A stretch of DNA of 63,232 bases from Xanthobacteraceae bacterium (GTDB lineage Bacteria > Pseudomonadota > Alphaproteobacteria > Rhizobiales > Xanthobacteraceae), in the NCBI GenBank assembly GCA_009694215.1, contig SHVN01000004.1:1-63232 (forward strand). The letters run 5' to 3'. This document shows, piece by piece, positions 28,441-36,722 of the stretch. Made by a program: the position numbers and the translations under genes. The first letter of the stretch is position 1; each line of letters begins with the position of its first letter. The notes beneath the pieces were generated by a model. It was not told the origin of the DNA, made no database searches, and saw nothing but the letters and a program-made list of their open reading frames with translations.

Positions 28441-28466
28441 AAACCCCCGCGTGAGCGGGGTTTTTC
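28441..28466. terminator. bidirectional rho-independent terminator, rpmE / rcdA
   Basis: AAAACCCCCGC and GCGGGGTTTTT form a perfect stem with a GTGA loop. Each strand ends the stem in a T-run, so the element can end both rpmE (rightward) and rcdA (leftward), which converge here. Confidence 0.9.
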
Positions 28467-28484
28467 GTTTTCCGGCGGCTTGAG

Positions 28485-29012
28485 CTAGTGCCCGTCCTGC
28501 TCGAACGCGGCTTTCAAAAGCCCGAGCTGGCGTTCCACCGGATTGCTGACCCGGGGCTTGTCTGGGGCGAGCGGCGGCGCATAGATGTTGGCGTCGAGGC
28601 GGCGGACCTGGTCGTTGAGCTTCTTGGAACGGTCGATCAGCGCGCGCAGCCGCTCGGGCAGAAGCTTGATCGTCTCCGGATCGCCGGGCTCGCCGGCGGC
28701 GAGCTTGACCTTGGACTTTTCCTTGTTGGCCTGGGAGAGCGTCATCTCGCCCTCCTTGACCGCGCGGTGCAGCAGAAGCCACGAGGCGAGCTGCATCAGG
28801 CGCGTGGTCAGCCGCATGCTTTCGGTGGCATAGGCGAGCGCGGCGCTCCGCTCGAGCCTTTTGGATTCCTGCCGGCCGGGGCCGTCTAGATAGGCCGCGG
28901 TTTCCTCGACAAGCGCCATGCCGTCTCGAAACAGACCGGTAAACGCCTGCGAGCTGGCGAGCTTCTCGCCGAAGTAAATCGGCGCCGCTTCGTCGGCGGA
29001 ACGCTCTTTCAT
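28485..29012 (-). CDS. rcdA: RcdA-type regulator (DUF1465), CtrA degradation adaptor
   Basis: A 175-residue helical protein of the DUF1465 family. Segments include IYFGEKLASSQAFTGLFRDG, ESMRLTTRLMQLASWLLLHR and ERLRALIDRSKKLNDQVRRL, with a flexible C-terminal tail. In Caulobacter RcdA is a ClpXP adaptor that helps degrade the cell-cycle master regulator CtrA; RcdA orthologues in Hyphomicrobiales are annotated as this family. I chose the ATG at 29012 (MKERSADE); a GTG five codons upstream is possible. Its upstream region holds CtrA-like boxes and a possible small RNA (29131-29303). Confidence 0.88.
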   Translation of the reverse strand: MKERSADEAAPIYFGEKLASSQAFTGLFRDGMALVEETAAYLDGPGRQESKRLERSAALAYATESMRLTTRLMQLASWLLLHRAVKEGEMTLSQANKEKSKVKLAAGEPGDPETIKLLPERLRALIDRSKKLNDQVRRLDANIYAPPLAPDKPRVSNPVERQLGLLKAAFEQDGH

Positions 29013-29130
29013 ACTGGTACGCCTCACCCCAACAGGCGTCGATATGACCGGGTGGGGGTGAACCTGTCCAGCCGTTCAGCCGCAATGTTTACAAAATGGT
29101 AACCGTCCGGACAGGTGCCCCGAAACGGAA

Positions 29131-29159
29131 CAAAAAAGAGCCGCCGTTGCCGGCGGCTC
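29131..29159 (-). terminator. rho-independent terminator, leftward
   Basis: The stem GAGCCGCC/GGCGGCTC is followed on the minus strand by six T. It ends leftward transcripts from the DUF1192 gene or from a start near the CtrA-like boxes, before rcdA. Confidence 0.82.
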
Positions 29160-29228
29160 AAAGTGATAACAGGGAGGCGTCAAACAGAGTGGACAGGAGC
29201 CACTCAATGTCCATGAAGATGGACAGCC
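29131..29228 (-). ncRNA. candidate small RNA upstream of rcdA
   Basis: On the minus strand, downstream of a CtrA-like box, the sequence folds into two short perfect hairpins (29208-29225, stem TGTCCAT/ATGGACA; 29187-29205, stem GAGTGG/CCACTC). It ends in a rho-independent terminator (29138-29159, GAGCCGCC/GGCGGCTC, then six T). Single-stranded CCTCCCT between the hairpins and the terminator resembles anti-Shine-Dalgarno motifs of alphaproteobacterial sRNAs. No reading frame of note is present. It could instead be the 5' leader of rcdA with an attenuator, or just the terminator of the DUF1192 gene. Confidence 0.4.
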
Positions 29229-29249
29229 ATCAGTAATGAACGAGAAAGC

Positions 29250-29303
29250 TTAACGCAGGGTTAAGAACGGGCCGGGAGCGGCTTATGGTTAACGCGCGGT
29301 TAC
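29250..29303. promoter_or_regulatory. two CtrA-type binding boxes
   Basis: Box 1, TTAA-N7-TTAA, is a perfect match at 29250-29264. Box 2, TTAA-N7-TTAC, at 29289-29303 has one mismatch. They lie ~240-290 bases upstream of rcdA and just ahead of the candidate small RNA. A weaker TTAC-N7-TAAC is at 29089-29103. CtrA boxes in this position would put an adaptor for CtrA proteolysis, or a linked RNA, under CtrA control. Confidence 0.6.
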
Positions 29304-29329
29304 CGTTTCCGGGGCCGGATCATCGCGCG

Positions 29330-29524
29330 TCACTTCTTGAAGAACTGGTCGGCCGCCGATTTCGACGCCTGCTTGGTCGCCATGTTAGCCTCCAGGCGGG
29401 CGATCTCTTCCTTTAGCTGCGCGACCCGCTCCGCCAGTTCGCCGACCGACAGCAGCGTCAGCTCCTGTCCGATCTCATGGACAATCTTTTTCTTGGGCCG
29501 GTCTTCATCGTCGATTGCTGCCAT
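29330..29524 (-). CDS. DUF1192 family protein
   Basis: A 64-residue coiled-coil protein. The conserved head DDEDRPKKKIVHEIGQEL is followed by LSVGELAERVAQLKEEIARL and a lysine-rich end. DUF1192 is a small alphaproteobacterial family of unknown function. The start at ATG 29524 gives the family's standard length. It lies upstream of rcdA on the same strand, separated by 317 bases of regulatory sequence. Confidence 0.9.
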   Translation of the reverse strand: MAAIDDEDRPKKKIVHEIGQELTLLSVGELAERVAQLKEEIARLEANMATKQASKSAADQFFKK

Positions 29525-29636
29525 GCTCGGCCTTTCGCGTCTGCAGGAAACCTGGGCGGAAAATAGCGCCGGCCGGCACGGTTGTCACACCGGGGCGGGG
29601 CGACTAGAAATTCGCCATCCCAACATCGAGGACCAA

Positions 29637-30632
29637 ATGACACTGCCCGCACGCATGACCGCGATTGCCATCCTCGCCCCCGGCGGACCGGAGATGCTGG
29701 TGCCGGAGGAGCGCCCGGTTCCGGTGCCCGGCCCCGGCGAGATTCTGGTGAAGGTCGCGGCGGCCGGCGTCAACCGGCCGGATGTGCGCCAGCGCCAGGG
29801 CACCTATCCGCCGCCGAAGGGCGCCACCGACATCCCCGGCCTTGAGATCGCGGGCGAGGTGGCGGCGCTGGGCCCCGGCGTCGCGCGCTGGAAACTGGGC
29901 GACAAGGTCTGCGCGCTTGTGGTCGGCGGCGGCTACGCACAATACTGCCTAGCCTACGAGCCGCACGCGCTGCCCGTGCCGGCGTCGCTCTCGATGCTCG
30001 AGGCCGCGGCCATTCCGGAGACATTCTTCACCTGCTGGCAGAATATGTTCATGCGCGCCACGGTCAGCAGCGGCGACTGGGTTCTGGTGCACGGCGGGAC
30101 TTCGGGCATCGGCACCACCGCGATCATGCTGGCCAAGGCGTTCGGCGCCAAGGTCATCGCCACCGCGGGCTCGGCGGAAAAATGCGCGGCGGCCAAGAAG
30201 CTCGGGGCCGACGTTGCCGTGAACTACAAGATCGAAGATTTCGTCGCCGTCACCAAGGACGCGACCGGTGGCGCCGGCGCGAACCTGATCGTCGACATCG
30301 TCGGCGGCGACTATGTCGATCGCAACTACAATTGCGCGGCGATTGACGGGGTGATCGCGCAGGTGTCGTTCACCGGGCCGCCGAAGGCCATCGCAAACTT
30401 CTCCAACCTGATGCGCAAGCGCCTCACTCACACAGGCTCGACGCTCCGCCCGCGCACTGTTCCCGAGAAGGCGGCGATCGCGCGCGGCATCGAGGAGAAG
30501 GTCTGGCCGCTGGTCGCGGCAGGCAAGGTCAAGCCGGTGATCGATTCCACCTTTCCGCTGGCCAAGGCCGCCGATGCCCACGCCCGCATGGAGACGAGCC
30601 TGCACATCGGCAAGATTGTGCTGACGGTTTGA
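29637..30632 (+). CDS. NAD(P)H quinone oxidoreductase, PIG3/zeta-crystallin type
   Basis: A 331-residue zinc-free MDR enzyme. The GroES-like N-domain contains VNRPDVRQRQGTYPPPKGA and PGLEIAGEVAALG. The Rossmann part shows VLVHGGTSGIGTTAIMLAK, AGSAEKCAAAKKLGAD, and the ending RMETSLHIGKIVLTV seen in the TIGR02824 (PIG3) group. It reduces quinones or enones with NADPH. The ATG at 29637 starts MTLPARMTAI; a second ATG six codons on is possible. It diverges from the DUF1192 gene. Confidence 0.92.
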   Translation: MTLPARMTAIAILAPGGPEMLVPEERPVPVPGPGEILVKVAAAGVNRPDVRQRQGTYPPPKGATDIPGLEIAGEVAALGPGVARWKLGDKVCALVVGGGYAQYCLAYEPHALPVPASLSMLEAAAIPETFFTCWQNMFMRATVSSGDWVLVHGGTSGIGTTAIMLAKAFGAKVIATAGSAEKCAAAKKLGADVAVNYKIEDFVAVTKDATGGAGANLIVDIVGGDYVDRNYNCAAIDGVIAQVSFTGPPKAIANFSNLMRKRLTHTGSTLRPRTVPEKAAIARGIEEKVWPLVAAGKVKPVIDSTFPLAKAADAHARMETSLHIGKIVLTV

Positions 30633-30864
30633 GCCCCTCTGGCCTCATTTCCGGCGGCGGGGATGGTTAATCCGCGACGCCTGCGGCCGGTCGACGGATG
30701 GAAATCCTTGCTCTTATCGTCAGCGAAAGCTACTCATCGCGTGGCCCCCGGTGAAGTTCCGGGCGGACATTCAGCCCCTGCGGCACGGGCCGCGAAATAG
30801 TTGTAATGTTAAGGGCTTAACTCGGGCCCGAAGGGCACGAACGAGACAGCTGCGGAGGTAGGGT

Positions 30865-33738
30865 TTGGGCTTGCTGCGCGCCGCACCGTTCGCGGCACTC
30901 CTGTTTGCTGTCCTCTTTGGCGCATCGTCGGGTCACGCCGTCGAGGCGGTGAACGTCCGCACCGACGTGACCGCGATCGACCTCACCGGCGTCGCCGACC
31001 TGGTCAAGACCGAGAACGACACCATCCAGGTGTCGGCGGCGCCCGGCGCCGACGGCATCGTGCGCCGCATGCAGCAGCCGGCGCGCGAAGGCTCGACCAA
31101 CTGGGCGGTGTTCGCGCTCGCCAATTCCGGCGACGAGCAGATCGACCGGCTGATCGTCGTGCCGCACTACCGCATGGTCGGATCCGGCCTGTTCCTGCCC
31201 GATCTCGGCCTGTCCCGCATCGTCACCATCTCGCCGAGTTCGGGAGAGCGGCCCGAGCAGCAGTACAGCCCGACCGCCGACATCTACCGCGTCACGCTCG
31301 ATCCCGGCACGGTGGTCACCTACATTGCTGAGCTTCGCACCGACCGCCTGCCGCAGCTCTATCTGTGGGAGCCCGACGCCTACAAGGACAAGATCAACAG
31401 CTTCACGCTCTACTACGGTATCGTCATCGGCATCGCCGGATTGCTGGCGCTGTTCCTGACCATCCTGTTCGTGGTCAAGGGCCGCGTGATGTTCCCGGCG
31501 GCCGCGGCGCTCGGCTGGGCGGTGCTGGTCTACATCGGCATCGACTTCGGCTTCTGGGGCAAGGTGTTTGACATGTCGTCGGGCGTCGAGCGCATCTGGC
31601 GCGCATCCGGCGAGGCGGTCCTGGCCGGCACCCTGCTCGTTTTTCTGTTCGCCTATCTCAATCTCGGGCGCTGGCATGTGCGCTACATGCACATCACCAT
31701 GGGCTGGCTCGCGGGCCTGGCCGCGCTCGTGGTGATCGCGCTGATCGACGCCTCGATTGCCGCGGGGATCGCGCGGCTGTCGCTCGTTTGTATCGCGTTC
31801 CTGGGCTTCGGCCTCGTGGTCTATCTCTCCACCCACGGCTATGACCGCGCCGTGCTGCTGATCCCGACCTGGTTCCTGCTGGTGATCTGGGCGGTTGGCC
31901 TAGTGATGACGGTCTCCGGTTTCGTCACCAATGACATCGTCGGGCCGGCGCTGCTCGGCGGCCTCGTGCTGATCGTCATGCTGATCGGCTTCACCGTCAT
32001 GCAGCACGCCTTCGCCGGCGGCATCACCCACAATATCGTCACCGACGTCGAGCGGCGCGCGCTCGCTCTCACCGGCGCGGGCGACATGATCTGGGACTGG
32101 GACGTGTCGGCGGATCGCGTCTACACCAGCCCCGAGACCGAGCAACTCCTGGGGCTCAAGCGCGGCACCCTCGAAGGCCCGGCCTCGCGCTGGCTCGACG
32201 TGCTGCACGCGCTCGACCGCGACCGCTTCCGCGCGGCGCTGGACAGCGTGCTCGAGCAGCGCCGCGGCCGGCTGATGCAGGATTTCCGGCTGCGTACGCC
32301 GGACGGCCACTATCTGTGGTTTGCGCTGAAAGCGCGGCCTGTGGTCGGCTCCGACGGCGAGGTGGTGCGGCTCGTTGGCACCCTGACCGACGTGACCGAA
32401 TTCAAGACCGCCGAGGAGCGGCTGCTTCACGATGCCGTGCACGACAACCTCACCGGCCTGCCGAACCGCCAGCTCTTCATCGACCGTCTCGAAGGTGTGA
32501 TGGCCTTCGCCAAGTCCGACCCGGCGATCCGCGCGACCGTGGTGGTGATCGATCTCGACCGCTTCAAACAGGTCAACGATTCCGTCGGCATCGCGGTCGG
32601 CGACTCGATCCTGCTGACCTTGGCGCGGCGACTCGGCCGGCTGCTCAAGCCGCAGGACACGCTGGCGCGGCTCACCGGCGACCAGTTCGCCATGATCCTG
32701 CTATCGGAGCGGAACCCGACAAGGCTGATCGCATTCGCCGAGACCATCCGCCGGACGCTCCGCGCGCCGATCACGTTCAACGACCGCGAAATCTTCCTGA
32801 CGGCCTCGATCGGGCTTGCGCTCGGCGACGCCCAGCCGAATCGCTCCGAGGAGGTGCTGAAGGACGCCGAGCTTGCGATGTATCACGCCAAGCGCATCGG
32901 CGGCGACCGTGTCGAGCTGTTCAAGCCGGCGATGCGCGCGCGCAAGACCGACCGTCTGATGCTTGAATCAGAGCTCCGGCGGGCGCTGGAGCGCGAGGAG
33001 ATCACCATCCTCTACCAGCCGATCATCCGGCTGGAGGACCGCTCGGTCGCGGGCTTCGAGGCGCTGGCGCGCTGGGACCACCCGAAGATGGGGCGGATGT
33101 CGCCCGCGGAGTTCATCGGGATTGCCGAGGAGATCGGCCTGATCGTCGATCTCGGCCTGTTCGTGCTGGAGCGCACCGCGCGTCAGCTCAGCGCCTGGCA
33201 GCGCAGCGTGCGAATGCGCGAGCCGGTGTTCGCCAGCGTCAACGTCTCGTCGCGGCAGCTTCTCCGCCACGACCTGATCCACGATCTGCGCACTGTGCTG
33301 TCGCGCTCGGGACTCGCGCGCGGCACGCTCAAGCTGGAGCTCACCGAGTCGATCGTGATGGAAAATCCCGAGCACGCGGCGCAATTGCTCACCCGCATCA
33401 AAGAGCTCGGCGCGGGGCTGGCGCTCGACGATTTCGGCACCGGGCATTCGTCGCTCGCTTATCTGCAGCGGCTCCCGTTCGACACCATCAAGATCGACCA
33501 GTCGTTCGTGCGCACCAACAACAAGGGCACGCGGCCGGTGCTGCTGCGTTCGATCATCTCGCTGGCGCACGATCTCGGCATGGATGTGGTGGCTGAGGGC
33601 GCGGAGACCGATTCCGACGCGGTCGAGCTTTATCAGATGGGCTGCGAATATGCGCAGGGCTTTGCCTTCGGCGAGCCGATGACGGCCGAAGCCGCGAGGA
33701 AGCTCCTGGTGAACGAGCAGCTTGAGCCGGAGCGGTGA
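30865..33738 (+). CDS. membrane PAS-GGDEF-EAL protein with degenerate GGDEF motif
   Basis: A 957-residue regulator. A signal peptide and a periplasmic 7TMR-DISM-like domain (~residues 25-165) precede about seven helices (~180-400). Next come a PAS/PAC segment (~410-515), a GGDEF domain (~530-690) and an EAL domain (~700-950). The GGDEF signature reads TGDQF (LARLTGDQFAMILL), so cyclic-di-GMP synthesis is unlikely. The EAL domain keeps FEALARW, ELTESIVMEN, DDFGTGHSSL and KIDQSFV, so it should hydrolyse cyclic-di-GMP. The start is TTG 30865, supported by GGAGG six bases before it. Confidence 0.9.
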   Translation: MGLLRAAPFAALLFAVLFGASSGHAVEAVNVRTDVTAIDLTGVADLVKTENDTIQVSAAPGADGIVRRMQQPAREGSTNWAVFALANSGDEQIDRLIVVPHYRMVGSGLFLPDLGLSRIVTISPSSGERPEQQYSPTADIYRVTLDPGTVVTYIAELRTDRLPQLYLWEPDAYKDKINSFTLYYGIVIGIAGLLALFLTILFVVKGRVMFPAAAALGWAVLVYIGIDFGFWGKVFDMSSGVERIWRASGEAVLAGTLLVFLFAYLNLGRWHVRYMHITMGWLAGLAALVVIALIDASIAAGIARLSLVCIAFLGFGLVVYLSTHGYDRAVLLIPTWFLLVIWAVGLVMTVSGFVTNDIVGPALLGGLVLIVMLIGFTVMQHAFAGGITHNIVTDVERRALALTGAGDMIWDWDVSADRVYTSPETEQLLGLKRGTLEGPASRWLDVLHALDRDRFRAALDSVLEQRRGRLMQDFRLRTPDGHYLWFALKARPVVGSDGEVVRLVGTLTDVTEFKTAEERLLHDAVHDNLTGLPNRQLFIDRLEGVMAFAKSDPAIRATVVVIDLDRFKQVNDSVGIAVGDSILLTLARRLGRLLKPQDTLARLTGDQFAMILLSERNPTRLIAFAETIRRTLRAPITFNDREIFLTASIGLALGDAQPNRSEEVLKDAELAMYHAKRIGGDRVELFKPAMRARKTDRLMLESELRRALEREEITILYQPIIRLEDRSVAGFEALARWDHPKMGRMSPAEFIGIAEEIGLIVDLGLFVLERTARQLSAWQRSVRMREPVFASVNVSSRQLLRHDLIHDLRTVLSRSGLARGTLKLELTESIVMENPEHAAQLLTRIKELGAGLALDDFGTGHSSLAYLQRLPFDTIKIDQSFVRTNNKGTRPVLLRSIISLAHDLGMDVVAEGAETDSDAVELYQMGCEYAQGFAFGEPMTAEAARKLLVNEQLEPER

Positions 33739-34217
33739 CAACGGCGACCGACCGAGCCAAGTTCATGCAGCGCGCCGCCGAACTGGCGCTCCAGAAAATG
33801 CGCGAGAACAGCGGCGGGCCGTTCGGCGCCATCATCGTGCGCGAAGGCAAGGTCGTCGCTGAGGGATGGAATCAGGTCACGTCGGGCAACAACCCCACCG
33901 CGCACGCGGAAATCGTTGCAATCCGCAATGCATGTGCGAGCCTGAAGTCCTTCAGCCTGGAAGGCTGCGAGATCTGCACCAGTTGCGAGCCGTGCCCGAT
34001 GTGCCTCGGCGCGATCTGCTGGGCGAGGCTTGAATGTCTCTACTATACCAATTCGCGACAGGACGCCGCGCGGATCGGTTTCGACGACGAATTCATTTAT
34101 GCCGAGATCACCTTGCCGCTTGATGGGCGGAAGATATCGGCTGTGCGGATCGCCAGCGAAAGCGCGAACCTGGCCTTCAGCGAATGGGCGAGCAGCCCAA
34201 ACAAGATCCGCTATTGA
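33735..34217 (+). CDS. nucleoside deaminase, guanine deaminase-like
   Basis: A 160-residue zinc-dependent deaminase of the CMP/dCMP superfamily with the motifs HAEIVAIRNAC (zinc His, catalytic Glu) and EPCPMCLGAICWAR (two zinc Cys). The pattern GGPFGAIIVREGKVVAEGWN and the C-terminal aromatic end place it nearer guanine/cytosine deaminases than TadA. The GTG at 33735 overlaps the stop of the EAL gene, implying coupling; ATG 33765 is an alternative. Substrate is inferred only. Confidence 0.85.
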   Translation: MTTATDRAKFMQRAAELALQKMRENSGGPFGAIIVREGKVVAEGWNQVTSGNNPTAHAEIVAIRNACASLKSFSLEGCEICTSCEPCPMCLGAICWARLECLYYTNSRQDAARIGFDDEFIYAEITLPLDGRKISAVRIASESANLAFSEWASSPNKIRY

Positions 34218-34232
34218 GGGCCGGAACGGCGG

Positions 34233-34987
34233 CTACTTCGCCGGTTGCCAGCCGGCCTTGGTCCAGCGGTCCCGCATCGCGGGCGCGGTTAGTGCAGCAA
34301 CAAAGGCGCGCGCGGCGGCGGGATCGGCGCTGCTGATTAGGATTGCGGCAGAATAGACCATCGAGCGCTGAATCGGCTCGGGCAAGGGGCCGACGAGCTT
34401 GGCGTCTTTTGCATGGATGTCGGTGATCGGAACGATGGCGATGTCCGTCTTGCCGTTGGCGACCTTGGCCGCAGCGTCGTCGCCGCCGGTCGAGATCAAC
34501 CCCTTGCGGATTACATCGTCTTTGATGCCAAAGCCTTCCGCGACTTTCATGAGGTGTTCGACGGATGTGCCGCCGAGCTTCGGGTCGGTGTAGGCGATGA
34601 TTTTTGCGTTCATCAGCGCGGCCTCACCGCCTCGGGAGTGGAAATATCGGGTGAGGGCGTGCCCTCGCGAACCACCACGCCCAAGCCGACGCGGCCAAGG
34701 TCGATGCGGCTCCCAGCTGCGATTTTTCCAGCGCTGTCGAGTTCCGCCAATAGCGGTGCTGCCACGATGACCAGATCGACCGGCTTGCCGGACGAAAGCG
34801 CGTCGCGCAATTGACCGGTCGGTCCGACGGTGAAGTTGAATTTGAGACCGGTCTGCTTGGAGTAGTCGTCGATCATGCCGCCGACGATGCCGCGTACCGC
34901 TCCCGCCGCAACCACGTTGATCTCTGCCGCGCGGGCATGCATCGCGAGAATGAGGGTTGCACCGATCAGCGCTGCGCGAAAAATCAT
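34233..34987 (-). pseudogene. ModA-like periplasmic substrate-binding protein, split by frameshift
   Basis: From ATG 34987 the frame encodes a signal peptide (ALIGATLILAMHARA) and the first half of a ModA-like receptor (INVVAAGAVRGIVGGMID, VDLVIVAAPLLAEL, GVVVREGTP) and stops after TPEAVRPR. The second half (AKIIAYTDPKLGGTSVEHL, ANGKTDIAIVPITDI, to the C-terminus) lies in the next frame, opening at an ATG that overlaps that stop. Adding one base near 34620 joins them as TPEAVKAALMNAKI, the expected helix. A coupled two-piece protein is conceivable, but one deleted base is simpler. Ligand unknown; no ABC transporter genes are adjacent. Confidence 0.78.
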
Positions 34988-34994
34988 GGCAGCC

Positions 34995-35624
34995 TCAAGC
35001 GTGGCCGACGTCGCTCGACAGCATCCCGGGACGGATGCCGATCTTCTGCATCGCCCGGTCGTATTTCGCGCCGACATCGGTGCCGAAGATCAGGTCGGGA
35101 TCGGCGCTGCAATGCAGCCAGCCGTTCTGCTGCAGCTCGTTCTCGAGCTGCCCCGGCGACCAGCCGGCGTAGCCCAGCGCCAGGATCGCGCTCGCCGGGC
35201 CGTTGCCGCGCGCGATCGCCTTGAGGATGTCGAGGGTGGCGGTGAGGCAGATGCCCTCGTCGATCGGCAGTGTGGAGTTCTCGATGAAGAAGTCGGCGCT
35301 GTGCAGCACGAAGCCGCGCTCGGTTTCCACCGGTCCGCCCTTGAGCACGGTGACGTCACCCGCCTTGGAGGGAAGCTGAATCTTGTCGGCCGCCGGAATC
35401 ACGTCGAGCTTCACCAGCAGTTCGGGGAAGCTGATATGCGGGGCCGGCTGATTGACCACGATGCCCATCGCGCCCTCGGACGAATGGGCGCAAATGTAGA
35501 TGAGGCTGCGCGAGAAGCGTTCGTCCTGCATGCCGGGCGCCGCGATCAGCATCTGCCCGTCGAGGAACCCACGTCCGGGGCCTGCTCCGGCGCTCTTCTG
35601 CAAGGCCTTGCGGGTCATTCGCAT
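34995..35624 (-). CDS. YqgE/AlgH family protein (UPF0301)
   Basis: A 209-residue cytoplasmic protein with family features: [54 protein letters not shown] and [15 protein letters not shown]. AlgH relatives have no settled biochemical role; in Pseudomonas the name comes from alginate regulation. Length is in the normal range (~190-210). It ends 7 bases before the ModA-like gene on the same strand, so the two may be co-transcribed. Confidence 0.93.
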   Translation of the reverse strand: MRMTRKALQKSAGAGPGRGFLDGQMLIAAPGMQDERFSRSLIYICAHSSEGAMGIVVNQPAPHISFPELLVKLDVIPAADKIQLPSKAGDVTVLKGGPVETERGFVLHSADFFIENSTLPIDEGICLTATLDILKAIARGNGPASAILALGYAGWSPGQLENELQQNGWLHCSADPDLIFGTDVGAKYDRAMQKIGIRPGMLSSDVGHA

Positions 35625-35738
35625 GGGGAAAGGTTACCTCGATCGCTGGAGCTTGGGAAACAAAACTTGTCAAAACACACCGCTGCGTTCACGAGCATGT
35701 CAGTGGCTTGTGCACGCTGCCTCAATTAGAGCATCTCC

Positions 35739-36599
35739 ATGTTCGTAGCCTTCCACCGGCATTTGTTGACGATCCTGGCCGCGGCAAGCTTGCTCGGCAC
35801 GGCATCGCCCGCCGCAATTGCGGCGAACATGTCGCCGTGGGATGAGGACGTGCAGTCGGCGGCGCGTCTGATTGCCGCGCGCCCGCGCGTCGAATCGGGC
35901 GGCCGTGTGTTCCGCGCCGGGGTCGAGATCAAGCTAAAGGAAGGCTGGAAAACCTATTGGCGCCATCCCGGCGATTCCGGCGTGCCGCCGGCGCTGGATT
36001 TCTCCAAGTCGCAGAACGTCAAAGCGGTGACCGTGCTCTATCCCGCGCCGATGCGTTTTCCCGATGGCGCGGGCGGCAATTCGATCGGCTACAAGGGCGC
36101 AGTCATTCTGCCGCTGCACGTCGTGCCGCAGGATGCCGCCAAGCCCGTGCGGCTCAATCTCAAGCTTGACTATGCGGTGTGCGAGAAGCTCTGCGTGCCG
36201 GCCGAGGCCAACCTGGAGCTGGCTTTAACCGGCGCGGATACCGCGAACGAGACGGCCGTCAGCACAGCCGAGGCGCGGGTGCCGAAGCACAGGGCTGTCG
36301 GCGATAACGGCACGCCGGCGATCCGCGCGATACGGCGCGAGGCGGGATCGGGCAAGCCGCGTGTGGTGGTGGATGTGGCGGCTCCCGCCGGTGCGCCGGT
36401 TCTGCTGTTGGCGGAAGGGCCGACCGCGCAATGGGCGCTACCCCTGCCGGAGCAGGTCACCGGCGCGCCCGCCGGCCTGCAGCGCTTCGCCTTCGAGCTG
36501 GACGGTCTGCCGCCCGGCGAGAACGCCTCCGGCGCCACCCTCCGGCTCACGGCGGTCTCGGGCGACAAAGCGGTCGAGGTCGCATTTCGGCTCGACTAG
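35739..36599 (+). CDS. DsbD N-domain-like periplasmic protein
   Basis: A 286-residue secreted protein with signal peptide (ILAAASLLGTASPAAIAA). The domain resembles the N-terminal domain of DsbD/ScsB-type thiol reductases: EIKLKEGWKTYWRHPGDSG, PPALDF, RFPDGAGGNSIGYKG, and the redox-type pair in YAVCEKLCVPAEANL. There is no transmembrane or thioredoxin domain after it, so it is a lone periplasmic module that may receive electrons from a separate DsbD/CcdA. It diverges from algH. Confidence 0.85.
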   Translation: MFVAFHRHLLTILAAASLLGTASPAAIAANMSPWDEDVQSAARLIAARPRVESGGRVFRAGVEIKLKEGWKTYWRHPGDSGVPPALDFSKSQNVKAVTVLYPAPMRFPDGAGGNSIGYKGAVILPLHVVPQDAAKPVRLNLKLDYAVCEKLCVPAEANLELALTGADTANETAVSTAEARVPKHRAVGDNGTPAIRAIRREAGSGKPRVVVDVAAPAGAPVLLLAEGPTAQWALPLPEQVTGAPAGLQRFAFELDGLPPGENASGATLRLTAVSGDKAVEVAFRLD

Positions 36600-36623
36600 C
36601 TCGCCGCAGGCACGCTAGAGTTT

Positions 36624-36672
36624 AGCATGATCGGCTCCGAAAATCGGCTCCCGCTTTTCAGGATCATGCGCT
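36624..36672. repeat. palindromic intergenic repeat, family A copy 2 (inverted)
   Basis: A diverged copy of the element at 4134-4182, in reverse orientation: outer arms AGCATGATC and GATCATGCGCT, inner CGAAAA and CTTTTC. It lies between the DsbD-like gene and the peroxiredoxin gene, both rightward. Confidence 0.75.
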
Positions 36673-36722
36673 AGTTTGGCGCCCATAAACCCAATCCATA
36701 ACCCTGCGAGAGGATGCGACTC

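Noticed and set aside
30790-30815. Another CtrA box (TTAAGGGCTTAA) before the GGDEF/EAL gene
   Set aside because: The two TTAA halves are 4 bases apart, not 7.
30865-33738. Active diguanylate cyclase
   Set aside because: The GGDEF signature is TGDQF, lacking the catalytic Glu; only the EAL part keeps its motifs.
33735-34217. TadA tRNA adenosine deaminase
   Set aside because: The motif set and the C-terminal end fit guanine/nucleoside deaminases better than TadA; the zinc motifs alone do not separate them.
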